A stretch of 14,988 nucleotides of DNA, taken from NCBI GenBank assembly GCA_019307165.1, contig JAFDKD010000027.1:1-14988 (forward strand), written 5' to 3'. Below are positions 1 through 6,383 of this stretch, one piece after another. Source of the stretch: Deltaproteobacteria bacterium. Its GTDB lineage: Bacteria > Desulfobacterota > DSM-4660 > Desulfatiglandales > Desulfatiglandaceae. Position numbers and translations under genes: made by a program. Within the stretch, counting starts at the first letter, position 1; each line of letters begins with the position of its first letter. The notes under the pieces were generated by a model that saw only the letters and a program-made list of their open reading frames with translations, did no database searches and was not told the DNA's origin.

Positions 1-1623
1 AAAGGGCGGCCTTTTGGGACGCCCCCGATATCCGCGGTGTGCCGGGTCGCATTGGGCGGTCATGAAATCCGATTGCGAAGCCCCGTGGTCTGCCGAGAGG
101 CATTTCCAGGGGGATTCAGGGAACTTCCTCCAGCCGTTATTCCACCTATAGCGCTTCAGCCAAAAACCGACAGGATCTTTTTACAGGCCGGGGGTGAAAG
201 GCAACTCCTGGAGTTGCAGGTGATTATCCGCAACAATAGCAGTCAGGCCTGGGAAGGCCGTGTGGAACTCATTGCGCCGTCCGGGTGGGTTGTTTCCCCG
301 AACGCGACGACGGTGACCCTCGATGCCCCCGGAGAGACAAAGACCGTTCGTCATGAGGCCCGCATTCCCGCGGATCAGCCTGCGGGCCATTACACATTGG
401 CGTACCATATATGCTGCGGGGACCGGGATTACGGGGTGGCGGTCACACCTATCCGTCAGGGCGCGCCCGGCCTTGGCGGTTTGACGGACAGCGCCAATTG
501 CATCAGGGAGGAATTCATCCTCACGCCTGCCCAAGTGGACGTCCACATCATTGACGCCATTTTTGTTCAGGGCCTGAAATATGCGTACATACAGGGTGCT
601 GATGAAGAGGTTCGCGATGTGTTGAGCAGTTTCGACATTGAATTTCATCTTGTTACGGACGAGGAAATGGGCTCTCTGGACCTGGCGTCTTTCGACGGGA
701 TCATCACCGGCCCCAACGCGTACCTGGTTAGGGGAGAATTGCGGAAGTACGCCGGGCGTTTTCTGGAATACGTTCACGGTGGCGGCACCCTTATTGTACA
801 GTATCAGGGATACGGGTATGAAGGCCGGGATTTTACACCCTACCCATTCCGCTACAGCCAACCCCATGATCGGGTAACTCACGAAGATGCGCCGGTTACG
901 ATGCTCGAACCGGACCATTTCCTGTTCAGGCTGCCCAATGCCATCCAGCCTGAGGACTTCGACGGCTGGGTCCGTGACCGTGGCCTGTATTTTTTTGGCG
1001 AGTGGGACAAGCGGTACCGGACACTTTTGTCTTGCGCCGATCCAGGGGAAACACCCCATGAAGGCGGTATGGTTGAATGCTATTACGGGCAGGGCACGTT
1101 TCTCTACACGGGGTATTCCTTTTTCCGGCAGCTGGCCGCAGGCGTATCCGGGGCCCTTCGCCTGTGTGCCAATATACTGGCCCTGCCCGAGGCCCGTATT
1201 CTTGAACGGATTGATTTTCTCAAGAAAATCTCTCTTTTTTCAAGGTTGACGGACGATCAGCTGGATGCGGTGGCAAGGATCATGACCGAGCAATGGATTG
1301 AAGATGGGGGATTCATTTGCCGGGAAGGCGATCTGGGCGATGAGTTATACGTGGTCTATCGGGGTGAGGTGAAAGTGCTAAAGGGATCCGGAGGCCGGGA
1401 GAAATGTTTGGCCGTTACTCGCCGGGGTGACTGCCTGGGGGAAATCGCCGTTCTGGGCGATGTCCCTCGTACGGCCTCTCTTAGGGCCGGCGGAGACGTG
1501 CAACTCCTGATTATCAAGGGCCCCGATTTTCTCAACCTACTCAGGGAGAACCCCGACATGTCCATACAGATGATCAAACTTCTGGTGAACCGGCTCGTGT
1601 CACAGGGAAGGGAGGGCGCATGA
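1..1623 (+). CDS. C-terminal part of a PIG-L-type multidomain protein (NEW3-like and GATase-like domains) ending in a cyclic-nucleotide-binding domain; 5' end outside window
   Basis: The reading frame is open from base 1, so the gene probably starts upstream; the first in-window start candidate is GTG at 37, and residues below are numbered from it. Residues about 45-140 look like the NEW3/Ig-like beta domain, and 175-385 like the class I GATase-like domain that follows the LmbE/PIG-L deacetylase domain in long bacterial PIG-L proteins (motifs YIQGADE, GGGTLIVQY, YPFRYS, RVTHEDAPV, DFDGWVRDRGLYF, YTGYSFFRQL). I see no convincing amidotransferase nucleophile cysteine. Residues about 398-520 form a CRP-type cyclic-nucleotide-binding domain with a complete phosphate-binding cassette (G468-E469 to R478-T479-A480) and no helix-turn-helix after it. 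The stop overlaps the bshA start (ATGA), which implies translational coupling. The deacetylase domain is inferred from the family and is not visible here. The role is unknown; the context points to thiol or amino-sugar metabolism. Confidence 0.8.
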   Translation, partial: KGRPFGTPPISAVCRVALGGHEIRLRSPVVCREAFPGGFRELPPAVIPPIALQPKTDRIFLQAGGERQLLELQVIIRNNSSQAWEGRVELIAPSGWVVSPNATTVTLDAPGETKTVRHEARIPADQPAGHYTLAYHICCGDRDYGVAVTPIRQGAPGLGGLTDSANCIREEFILTPAQVDVHIIDAIFVQGLKYAYIQGADEEVRDVLSSFDIEFHLVTDEEMGSLDLASFDGIITGPNAYLVRGELRKYAGRFLEYVHGGGTLIVQYQGYGYEGRDFTPYPFRYSQPHDRVTHEDAPVTMLEPDHFLFRLPNAIQPEDFDGWVRDRGLYFFGEWDKRYRTLLSCADPGETPHEGGMVECYYGQGTFLYTGYSFFRQLAAGVSGALRLCANILALPEARILERIDFLKKISLFSRLTDDQLDAVARIMTEQWIEDGGFICREGDLGDELYVVYRGEVKVLKGSGGREKCLAVTRRGDCLGEIAVLGDVPRTASLRAGGDVQLLIIKGPDFLNLLRENPDMSIQMIKLLVNRLVSQGREGA

Positions 1624-2831
1624 AAATAGGCATCTTGTGCCACTCGAGTACTGGCGGGAGTTCACACATCGCCATAAGTCTGTCCGGTGAATTGGCGAGG
1701 CGCGGGCACGAGATCCATCTTTTTACTTATGAACCGGCCTTCAAGACGTGGCGCATCGCCCCTGAAGTGGCCGTGCATTCGGTTCCCCTGGGAATTAACG
1801 GTAAGCGACAGCCCGGAAGCCTTTACATGGACTGGCCGTCTCCCACATTTGCGTCCATGGCTCAAGAAATCTATAGAGTCGTTAAGGAGAGCGGCCTGGA
1901 TGTCGTCCATTTTCATTACGCACTTCCCTTTGCATTCCTTGCAGCGGAGCTCAAGGGCACATTGGGTGAAGGTTCTCCGATACTTGTGGGGACATTACAC
2001 GGGTCGGACGTGAGCTTGTTTGGGCGGGATCCCGAGAGGAGACCCATGCTGTGTCGAGCGCTTTCCAGGATGGATGCGTTGACCACGGTTTCATCGGATC
2101 ATGCTCGGCTCGCAGCCACGATATTCGATCTCGACAAGCCGCCTCGCGTCATACCCAACTTTGTGGACCTCAACGAGTTCAGGCCGAGGAGTGGCACGGA
2201 GGCAGATGCCAAGAAAGACACGGTTCCCCATCAGCGGGAAGCCGGCGTTGCCGGAAAAAAGGCAATCGTCCACATTTCAAATTTTAGGCCGGTAAAAGAC
2301 GTGTGCAGAGTCGCACGCATCTTTCTTGAAATCAGAAAGGACATCGCCGCCGAATTATGGCTGGTCGGGCAAGGAGAAGATATGGGTCGGGTGTGCAATT
2401 TCCTCTCAGAGAAAGGGGCGGACGGGGATGTCCGCCTCTTCGGTTTTCATCAGAAAGTCGCCCCGATTCTGGCTGCGGCGGACCTGCTGTTGATGGCCAG
2501 TCTTGAGGAAAGTTTTTGTCTGGTGGCACTGGAGGCCATGGCGTGCGGCGTGCCGGTCTTGTCAACGCGTGTTGGGGGGATCCCCGAGATTGTGGCCCAC
2601 GGCAAAACGGGGTATCTTTACCGGCCAGGCGACCACCATGCCGCCGCTGAATTCGGACTTGATCTGTTAACCGATCCTGAAAAACGGAAGTATATGGGCA
2701 TGGAAGGGGTCAAGCGGGCCCGTGATTTCGACATCAATAAGGTTGTTACAGTCTACGAGCGTTTATATCGAGAACAGGTCGGCGTCTCATGCGGTCCGCC
2801 CGGCTACGGCAGGATTTACGCGGCCGCCTGA
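1620..2831 (+). CDS. bshA: BshA-like family 4 glycosyltransferase (N-acetyl-alpha-D-glucosaminyl L-malate synthase)
   Basis: In characterised bacteria BshA transfers GlcNAc from UDP-GlcNAc to L-malate, the first step of bacillithiol synthesis, in the cytoplasm. The 403-residue protein has a GT-B layout: an N-terminal nucleotide-loop-like TGGS (11-14), HFHYALP (97-103), TLHGSD (125-130, TLHGTD in Bacillus BshA), NFRPVK (221-226, NFRKVK in BshA), the EX7E pair E297/E305 inside ESFCLVALEAMACG, and TRVGGIPEIV (316-325). These BshA-specific signatures favour BshA over a generic GT4 enzyme. A stretch at about 190-213 is an insertion-like charged segment, and the last 18 residues extend past the usual BshA end. 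ATG 1620 is preceded by GGAGG (1611-1615) and overlaps the upstream stop. bshB1 lies two genes downstream, which supports the call. The acceptor could differ from malate, since bshC is not present here. Confidence 0.85.
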   Translation: MKIGILCHSSTGGSSHIAISLSGELARRGHEIHLFTYEPAFKTWRIAPEVAVHSVPLGINGKRQPGSLYMDWPSPTFASMAQEIYRVVKESGLDVVHFHYALPFAFLAAELKGTLGEGSPILVGTLHGSDVSLFGRDPERRPMLCRALSRMDALTTVSSDHARLAATIFDLDKPPRVIPNFVDLNEFRPRSGTEADAKKDTVPHQREAGVAGKKAIVHISNFRPVKDVCRVARIFLEIRKDIAAELWLVGQGEDMGRVCNFLSEKGADGDVRLFGFHQKVAPILAAADLLLMASLEESFCLVALEAMACGVPVLSTRVGGIPEIVAHGKTGYLYRPGDHHAAAEFGLDLLTDPEKRKYMGMEGVKRARDFDINKVVTVYERLYREQVGVSCGPPGYGRIYAAA

Positions 2832-2902
2832 AGCCATCGGGCCGAACTCCTTTTGGCCCGCAGTAAAAAGGACCTGCGAGCGCTCTCCCTGGAGGCAATG
2901 CA

Positions 2903-3655
2903 ATGGTTCGACGCAGTAATAGCCCGGAAGATAAACCAGTCATTTTGGATGAATTGAGACCTGAGGCTTTTTTTGAATATGGCCGGGGTCCGTTACAAAA
3001 CCTTTTTGGAGGCGTGACCCAGGTCTGGGAGGCGGTGGACGCATTAAAAGCATTCATCGAAGGTACAATCGTGCCGGAGGTGCTGGGTGAGGTGGAAAGC
3101 GGGGCATGGCTGGAAAAAGGCGCGGTCAGACTGGAAAAAGGCAGCCGGGTGGAGCGCGGGGCAGTGGTTCGCGGCCCGACCATCATCGGCAGGGATACCG
3201 TGGTAAGGAGCGGCGCGTACATCCGGGGGCATGTGATGGTAGGGGAAGGGTGCCTCATAGGGCATGGAACGGAAATCCGGCAGACCCTTGTCCTGAATCG
3301 GACGAACATCCCCCATTTGAACTGTTTTTTTACATCCATTGTGGGCAACGGGGTAAAAATCGGCGGATGCACCCATACCGCAAATATGCGCCTCAGCGGG
3401 AAGGAAGTGGTCATCCGGGCGGAAGTGGAAGGCCGGGAGCAAGCCATTCCCACCGGTCAAACGCTTTTCGGGGCGATTATCGGCGACGAATCCTCGATCG
3501 GCGGCGTTTCGCTGCTGCAGCCGGGAACCCTGATCGGCAGGCGATGCCTCATATTTCCGCAATGCAGTGTCTCCGGATACATCCCGGAAAATTCCGTGGT
3601 GCGACCCAAAACGGCCCAGTTCGAGGTAATGCCGCGCGACAAAACGGACCCCTAG
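2903..3655 (+). CDS. stand-alone left-handed beta-helix acyltransferase, similar to the C-terminal half of GlmU-type sugar-1-phosphate nucleotidylyltransferase/acetyltransferases
   Basis: The 250-residue protein carries hexapeptide-type repeats from about 66 to 235 (for example GAVVRGPTIIG, GAYIRGHVMVGEGCLIG, GAIIGDESSIGGVSL). The segment NRTNIPHLNCFFTSIVGNG...GGCTHTANMRL matches the acetyltransferase half of archaeal/bacterial GlmU-like enzymes, and H138 aligns with the conserved active-site histidine of that family. No nucleotidyltransferase domain (GXGTRXXP) is present, so it is not a full GlmU. About 60 N-terminal residues precede the helix. ATG 2903 has a GGAGG Shine-Dalgarno at 2891-2895. 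It sits between bshA, which uses an N-acetylated sugar, and the deacetylase bshB1, 18 bp before the latter. It may make the GlcNAc donor or acylate the glucosaminyl product; which one cannot be told from sequence. Confidence 0.75.
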   Translation: MVRRSNSPEDKPVILDELRPEAFFEYGRGPLQNLFGGVTQVWEAVDALKAFIEGTIVPEVLGEVESGAWLEKGAVRLEKGSRVERGAVVRGPTIIGRDTVVRSGAYIRGHVMVGEGCLIGHGTEIRQTLVLNRTNIPHLNCFFTSIVGNGVKIGGCTHTANMRLSGKEVVIRAEVEGREQAIPTGQTLFGAIIGDESSIGGVSLLQPGTLIGRRCLIFPQCSVSGYIPENSVVRPKTAQFEVMPRDKTDP

Positions 3656-3673
3656 CACGGCCATACGAAATCC

Positions 3674-4423
3674 ATGGCGAACGAGGTAGACATACTGGTG
3701 TTTTCCCCCCATCCGGATGACGCGGAACTGGGGTGCGGAGGCAGCCTGATACTTGCGGCCGAAAGCGGGCGGAGCGTCGCCATTGTCGATATGACCGAAG
3801 GCGAGCGATCCAGCAGGGGTGAGGCGGATAAAAGGAAAAATGAGAAAAAGACGGCCACCCGGTTGCTGGGTATCGCCGAACGCGTTTCGCTCGGCCTGCC
3901 GGATACGGAGATCGGCAGGGAGCAAAGCCACCGTCTGGCCGTCATCGGCGTCATTCGGACCATGAGGCCCCGAATGGTGCTGGCGCCCTATCGGCGAGAT
4001 CGGCATCCGGACCATGCAGCCGCCGGAAAGTTGGTCAAGGAGGCTGTCTTCTATTCGGGTGTCGGCACAATGGGGGATGGGTTTCCATACCGGCCTGAGA
4101 GGGTTTTTTACTACATGATTCACGAACCTTTCTCTCCTTCATTTGTCATGGATATTACCTCCGTGTGGGATCGAAAAATGAAAGTCATTCAGGCCTACGG
4201 GAGTCAGCTGCAGAACAAAGGTATCGGTGTGGAGACAGCCATCAGCCGTCCGGAATTCATGCGGGCTGTCGAGGCTCGATCCGTTTGCTTTGGCGCCATG
4301 ATCGGGGCAGCGTATGGGGAACCTTTTCTGATTTCCGGCCCGGTACCTTTAACCGAATTTCCCGGCATGCGTTCGTGGAAAGGTAAACGCCGAAACCTGC
4401 CTGCCTACAGTATGTTTCTATAG
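3674..4423 (+). CDS. bshB1: BshB1-like PIG-L/LmbE zinc-dependent N-deacetylase
   Basis: BshB1 removes the acetyl group from GlcNAc-malate to give glucosaminyl-malate, the second bacillithiol step. The 249-residue protein is of normal family length. It has the HPDD motif (H13-P14-D15-D16) and RHPDH (110-114); by family analogy H13, D16 and H114 bind zinc, D15 is the general base and H111 assists. Further BshB-type signatures are MTEGERSS (40-47), GLPDTEIG (74-81), VFYYMIHEPFSPSFVMDI (144-161) and AYGSQ (174-178). It begins 18 bp after the acyltransferase gene, with no clear Shine-Dalgarno, so translation may be coupled. The last 25 or so residues (basic, ending SMFL) are less family-like. A related PIG-L deacetylase of another pathway is the alternative. 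Confidence 0.85.
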   Translation: MANEVDILVFSPHPDDAELGCGGSLILAAESGRSVAIVDMTEGERSSRGEADKRKNEKKTATRLLGIAERVSLGLPDTEIGREQSHRLAVIGVIRTMRPRMVLAPYRRDRHPDHAAAGKLVKEAVFYSGVGTMGDGFPYRPERVFYYMIHEPFSPSFVMDITSVWDRKMKVIQAYGSQLQNKGIGVETAISRPEFMRAVEARSVCFGAMIGAAYGEPFLISGPVPLTEFPGMRSWKGKRRNLPAYSMFL

Positions 4424-4471
4424 AAAAGTATTGTCAAAACCTCAAAAAAGAGATACAAGCCAGTGCCTGTG

Positions 4472-4495
4472 ATGGGGGCGGACCCCGCGCCCCAT
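4472..4495 (+). terminator. GC-rich hairpin after bshB1, possible terminator
   Basis: An inverted repeat pairs ATGGGG-GCGG with CCGC-(G)-CCCCAT, giving about 10 base pairs with one bulged G and a very short loop. A T-run (TTTTT, 4507-4511) lies about 11 bases further on, which is too far for a classic Rho-independent terminator. It could end the bsh-like unit or be a repeat remnant. Confidence 0.3.
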
Positions 4496-4547
4496 TGCCG
4501 CACGTCTTTTTGGATGGAAACTAACCCAATTCAGGGGGGGACGCGGG

Positions 4548-4784
4548 ATGAATACGTACCGGGACTATTTTTTGTGTGACAACTGCCAGGGAAAGGACTT
4601 CAGGCTGGTGTACAGTTTTTCTCTGCGCTTCCACGGCGTCAATTTTTCCGACGACTTGATCTACGACGAACTGGCCGAAGAGACCTATCAGTGCACCGGC
4701 TGCGAAAAGGTATTCAGACGCGAGAACATAGAGGAAGGGTTGATGGAAATCAAGAAGCAGCGAAAGGAGAAAGGCCCGGCGTAA
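4548..4784 (+). CDS. small zinc-ribbon-like protein of unknown function
   Basis: The 78-residue protein has two CXXC knuckles (C10/C13 in CDNC and C49/C52 in CTGC) separated by 35 residues, which is the layout of a single zinc ribbon. The spacer is rich in aromatic and acidic residues, and the C-terminus (KKQRKEKGPA) is basic. ATG 4548 follows a strong purine stretch (AGGGGGG, 4533-4540) at 7 bp spacing, which fixes the start. It lies 124 bp after bshB1 and runs convergently toward the RNase G gene. I do not recognise a named family. It might bind nucleic acid or be a small structural zinc protein, but nothing in the sequence decides this. Confidence 0.65.
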   Translation: MNTYRDYFLCDNCQGKDFRLVYSFSLRFHGVNFSDDLIYDELAEETYQCTGCEKVFRRENIEEGLMEIKKQRKEKGPA

Positions 4785-4813
4785 GGCCCGGAGACCGCCC
4801 CGGCTCGATACAA

Positions 4814-4828
4814 CCGGAACGTTTCCGG
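4814..4828. terminator. short hairpin between convergent genes
   Basis: A perfect CCGGAA / TTCCGG stem with a three-base loop lies between the zinc-ribbon stop (4784) and the RNase G stop (4836, minus strand). There is no T-run on either strand, so it is only a weak candidate for a bidirectional transcription end. Confidence 0.2.
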
Positions 4829-4835
4829 GAGCAAG

Positions 4836-6371
4836 CTAAAGGCTGATCTCATATTGTTCCAGATGAAAGTCCTGTTTGGCGATTACCGTGATGCGCTTAT
4901 TAATCCTCTTTTCCAGGTCCATGACCGATTCCTGCTCTTCTTCCCTCAACACGGTTTCCACTTCCGGATTGACCAGCACATAGGCGTGGCCCTGCTCATT
5001 ACCGCCGGCGCACTCCCGTTCCAGGTCCCTGAAAATTTCATAACAAATGGTACGTTTGGATTTTAAGGTGCCTTTGCCTTCGCAATAGAAACAGGGCTCT
5101 GCGAGTAACCGGTTCAGGTTGGTCCGGGTCCTTTTCCGGGTCATCTCGATAAGGCCCAGATCCGACATGCGGAGGATGTTGGTCTTCGCCTTATCCTTGT
5201 TCATGGCCTCTTTCAACGCCATAAATACCCGTTCCCGATTGGACTTCCGTTCCATGTCGATAAAGTCGATGACGATGAGACCGCCGATGTTTCGAAACCG
5301 CAGCTGATAGGCGATCTCCTTGACCGCTTCCATGTTGGTTTTGAAGATGGTTTCCTCCAGATTGCGCTTGCCCACATAGCTGCCGGTGTTGACATCTATG
5401 GACGTCAGCGCTTCGGTCATTTCGATCACGATGTAGCCCCCGGACTTCAGCCATACCTTGTTGCCAAGGGTTCGTGAAATCTCCATTTCGATCCCAAAGG
5501 CATCAAAAATCGGGTCGCTGCCTTCATAGAGTTCCACGGAGTATTCCAGCTTGGGAGCAAAGGTCTTGATGAACTCCACGATGTTTTCGTGTTCCTCATT
5601 GGAATCGATCACCAGTCGATCGACTTCACGGGTGAAAAGGTCCCGAACCGAGCGCAGGGATATGGACAGATCCTTGTATAGAGGTCGCGTGGGCGCCCCC
5701 TTATCCGCTTTTGCCTGGATGTTGGACCAGAGCTTGAGAAGAAAGTCCATCTCCGATTTCAACTTTTCCTTGGATGCCCCTTCGCTCACCGTCCTCGCGA
5801 TAAAACCTATAGGCTCCGGCCGAATTTCCTGAATGATCTCCCTGAGTCGGTCTCGCTCCTCTTTGTCTTCTATTCGTCTGGATATGCCGATGTGGTTGAC
5901 GGTCGGCATGAGGACGAGATGCCTGCCCGGGAGGGAAATATGGGACGTAAGCCGGGCGCCTTTGTTTCCAATGGGCTCCTTGGCAACCTGCACGGTAATG
6001 ACCTGCCCCTCGTGAAGCAGGTCTTCGATCTGAAAGGAGATATCCTTAAGCGCGTCGGGTTTCGCGGCTTCCACGTCGGCGTCGTCGTTGTTTTCCGCCT
6101 CCTCAAGGTTGTTTTGGAGCATCAGCTTTTCAAGGTCCAGGAAATCCTTGTAGACGTCCGATACGTAAAGAAAGGCGGTCCTTTCGAGATCGATGTCCAC
6201 GAACGCGGCCTGCATGCCCGGGAGCACGCGCACGATAATGCCTCTATAAATGTTGCCGATGAGTTCCTGTCCGGTGTTGCGCTGAATGTGAAGTTCGACG
6301 ACGGACCCGTTCTCCACCAGCGCCACCCGCGTCTCATATGGCCGGGCATTGATGATAAGTTCGTTGCTCAT
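4836..6371 (-). CDS. rng: ribonuclease G (RNase E/G family endoribonuclease)
   Basis: RNase G cuts single-stranded, AU-rich RNA at 5'-monophosphorylated ends and matures 16S rRNA and some mRNAs in the cytoplasm. The 511-residue protein has the S1 domain at about 35-130, interrupted by an acidic low-complexity insert (about 90-105). The DNase-I-like catalytic part carries the metal-binding aspartates D326 (SIDVNTG) and D369 (VIDFIDM). The zinc-link cysteines C427 and C430 (CFYC) mediate dimerisation in RNase E. There is no long RNase E-type C-terminal scaffold, so RNase G fits best. ATG 6371 is preceded by AAGGAG, which overlaps the upstream TGA, 12 bp after the radical SAM gene: a clear two-gene operon. 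In many bacteria rplU-rpmA follow; here a convergent gene does. Confidence 0.93.
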   Translation of the reverse strand: MSNELIINARPYETRVALVENGSVVELHIQRNTGQELIGNIYRGIIVRVLPGMQAAFVDIDLERTAFLYVSDVYKDFLDLEKLMLQNNLEEAENNDDADVEAAKPDALKDISFQIEDLLHEGQVITVQVAKEPIGNKGARLTSHISLPGRHLVLMPTVNHIGISRRIEDKEERDRLREIIQEIRPEPIGFIARTVSEGASKEKLKSEMDFLLKLWSNIQAKADKGAPTRPLYKDLSISLRSVRDLFTREVDRLVIDSNEEHENIVEFIKTFAPKLEYSVELYEGSDPIFDAFGIEMEISRTLGNKVWLKSGGYIVIEMTEALTSIDVNTGSYVGKRNLEETIFKTNMEAVKEIAYQLRFRNIGGLIVIDFIDMERKSNRERVFMALKEAMNKDKAKTNILRMSDLGLIEMTRKRTRTNLNRLLAEPCFYCEGKGTLKSKRTICYEIFRDLERECAGGNEQGHAYVLVNPEVETVLREEEQESVMDLEKRINKRITVIAKQDFHLEQYEISL

Positions 6372-6383
6372 ATCGCCTCTCCT

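Noticed and set aside
181..1059. 292-residue open frame on the minus strand opposite the PIG-L-type gene
   Set aside because: The plus strand carries recognisable NEW3/GATase-like motifs throughout; the antisense frame has none.
3044..4123. 359-residue minus-strand frame across the acyltransferase and bshB1
   Set aside because: It crosses two well supported plus-strand genes and has no recognisable domain or ribosome site.
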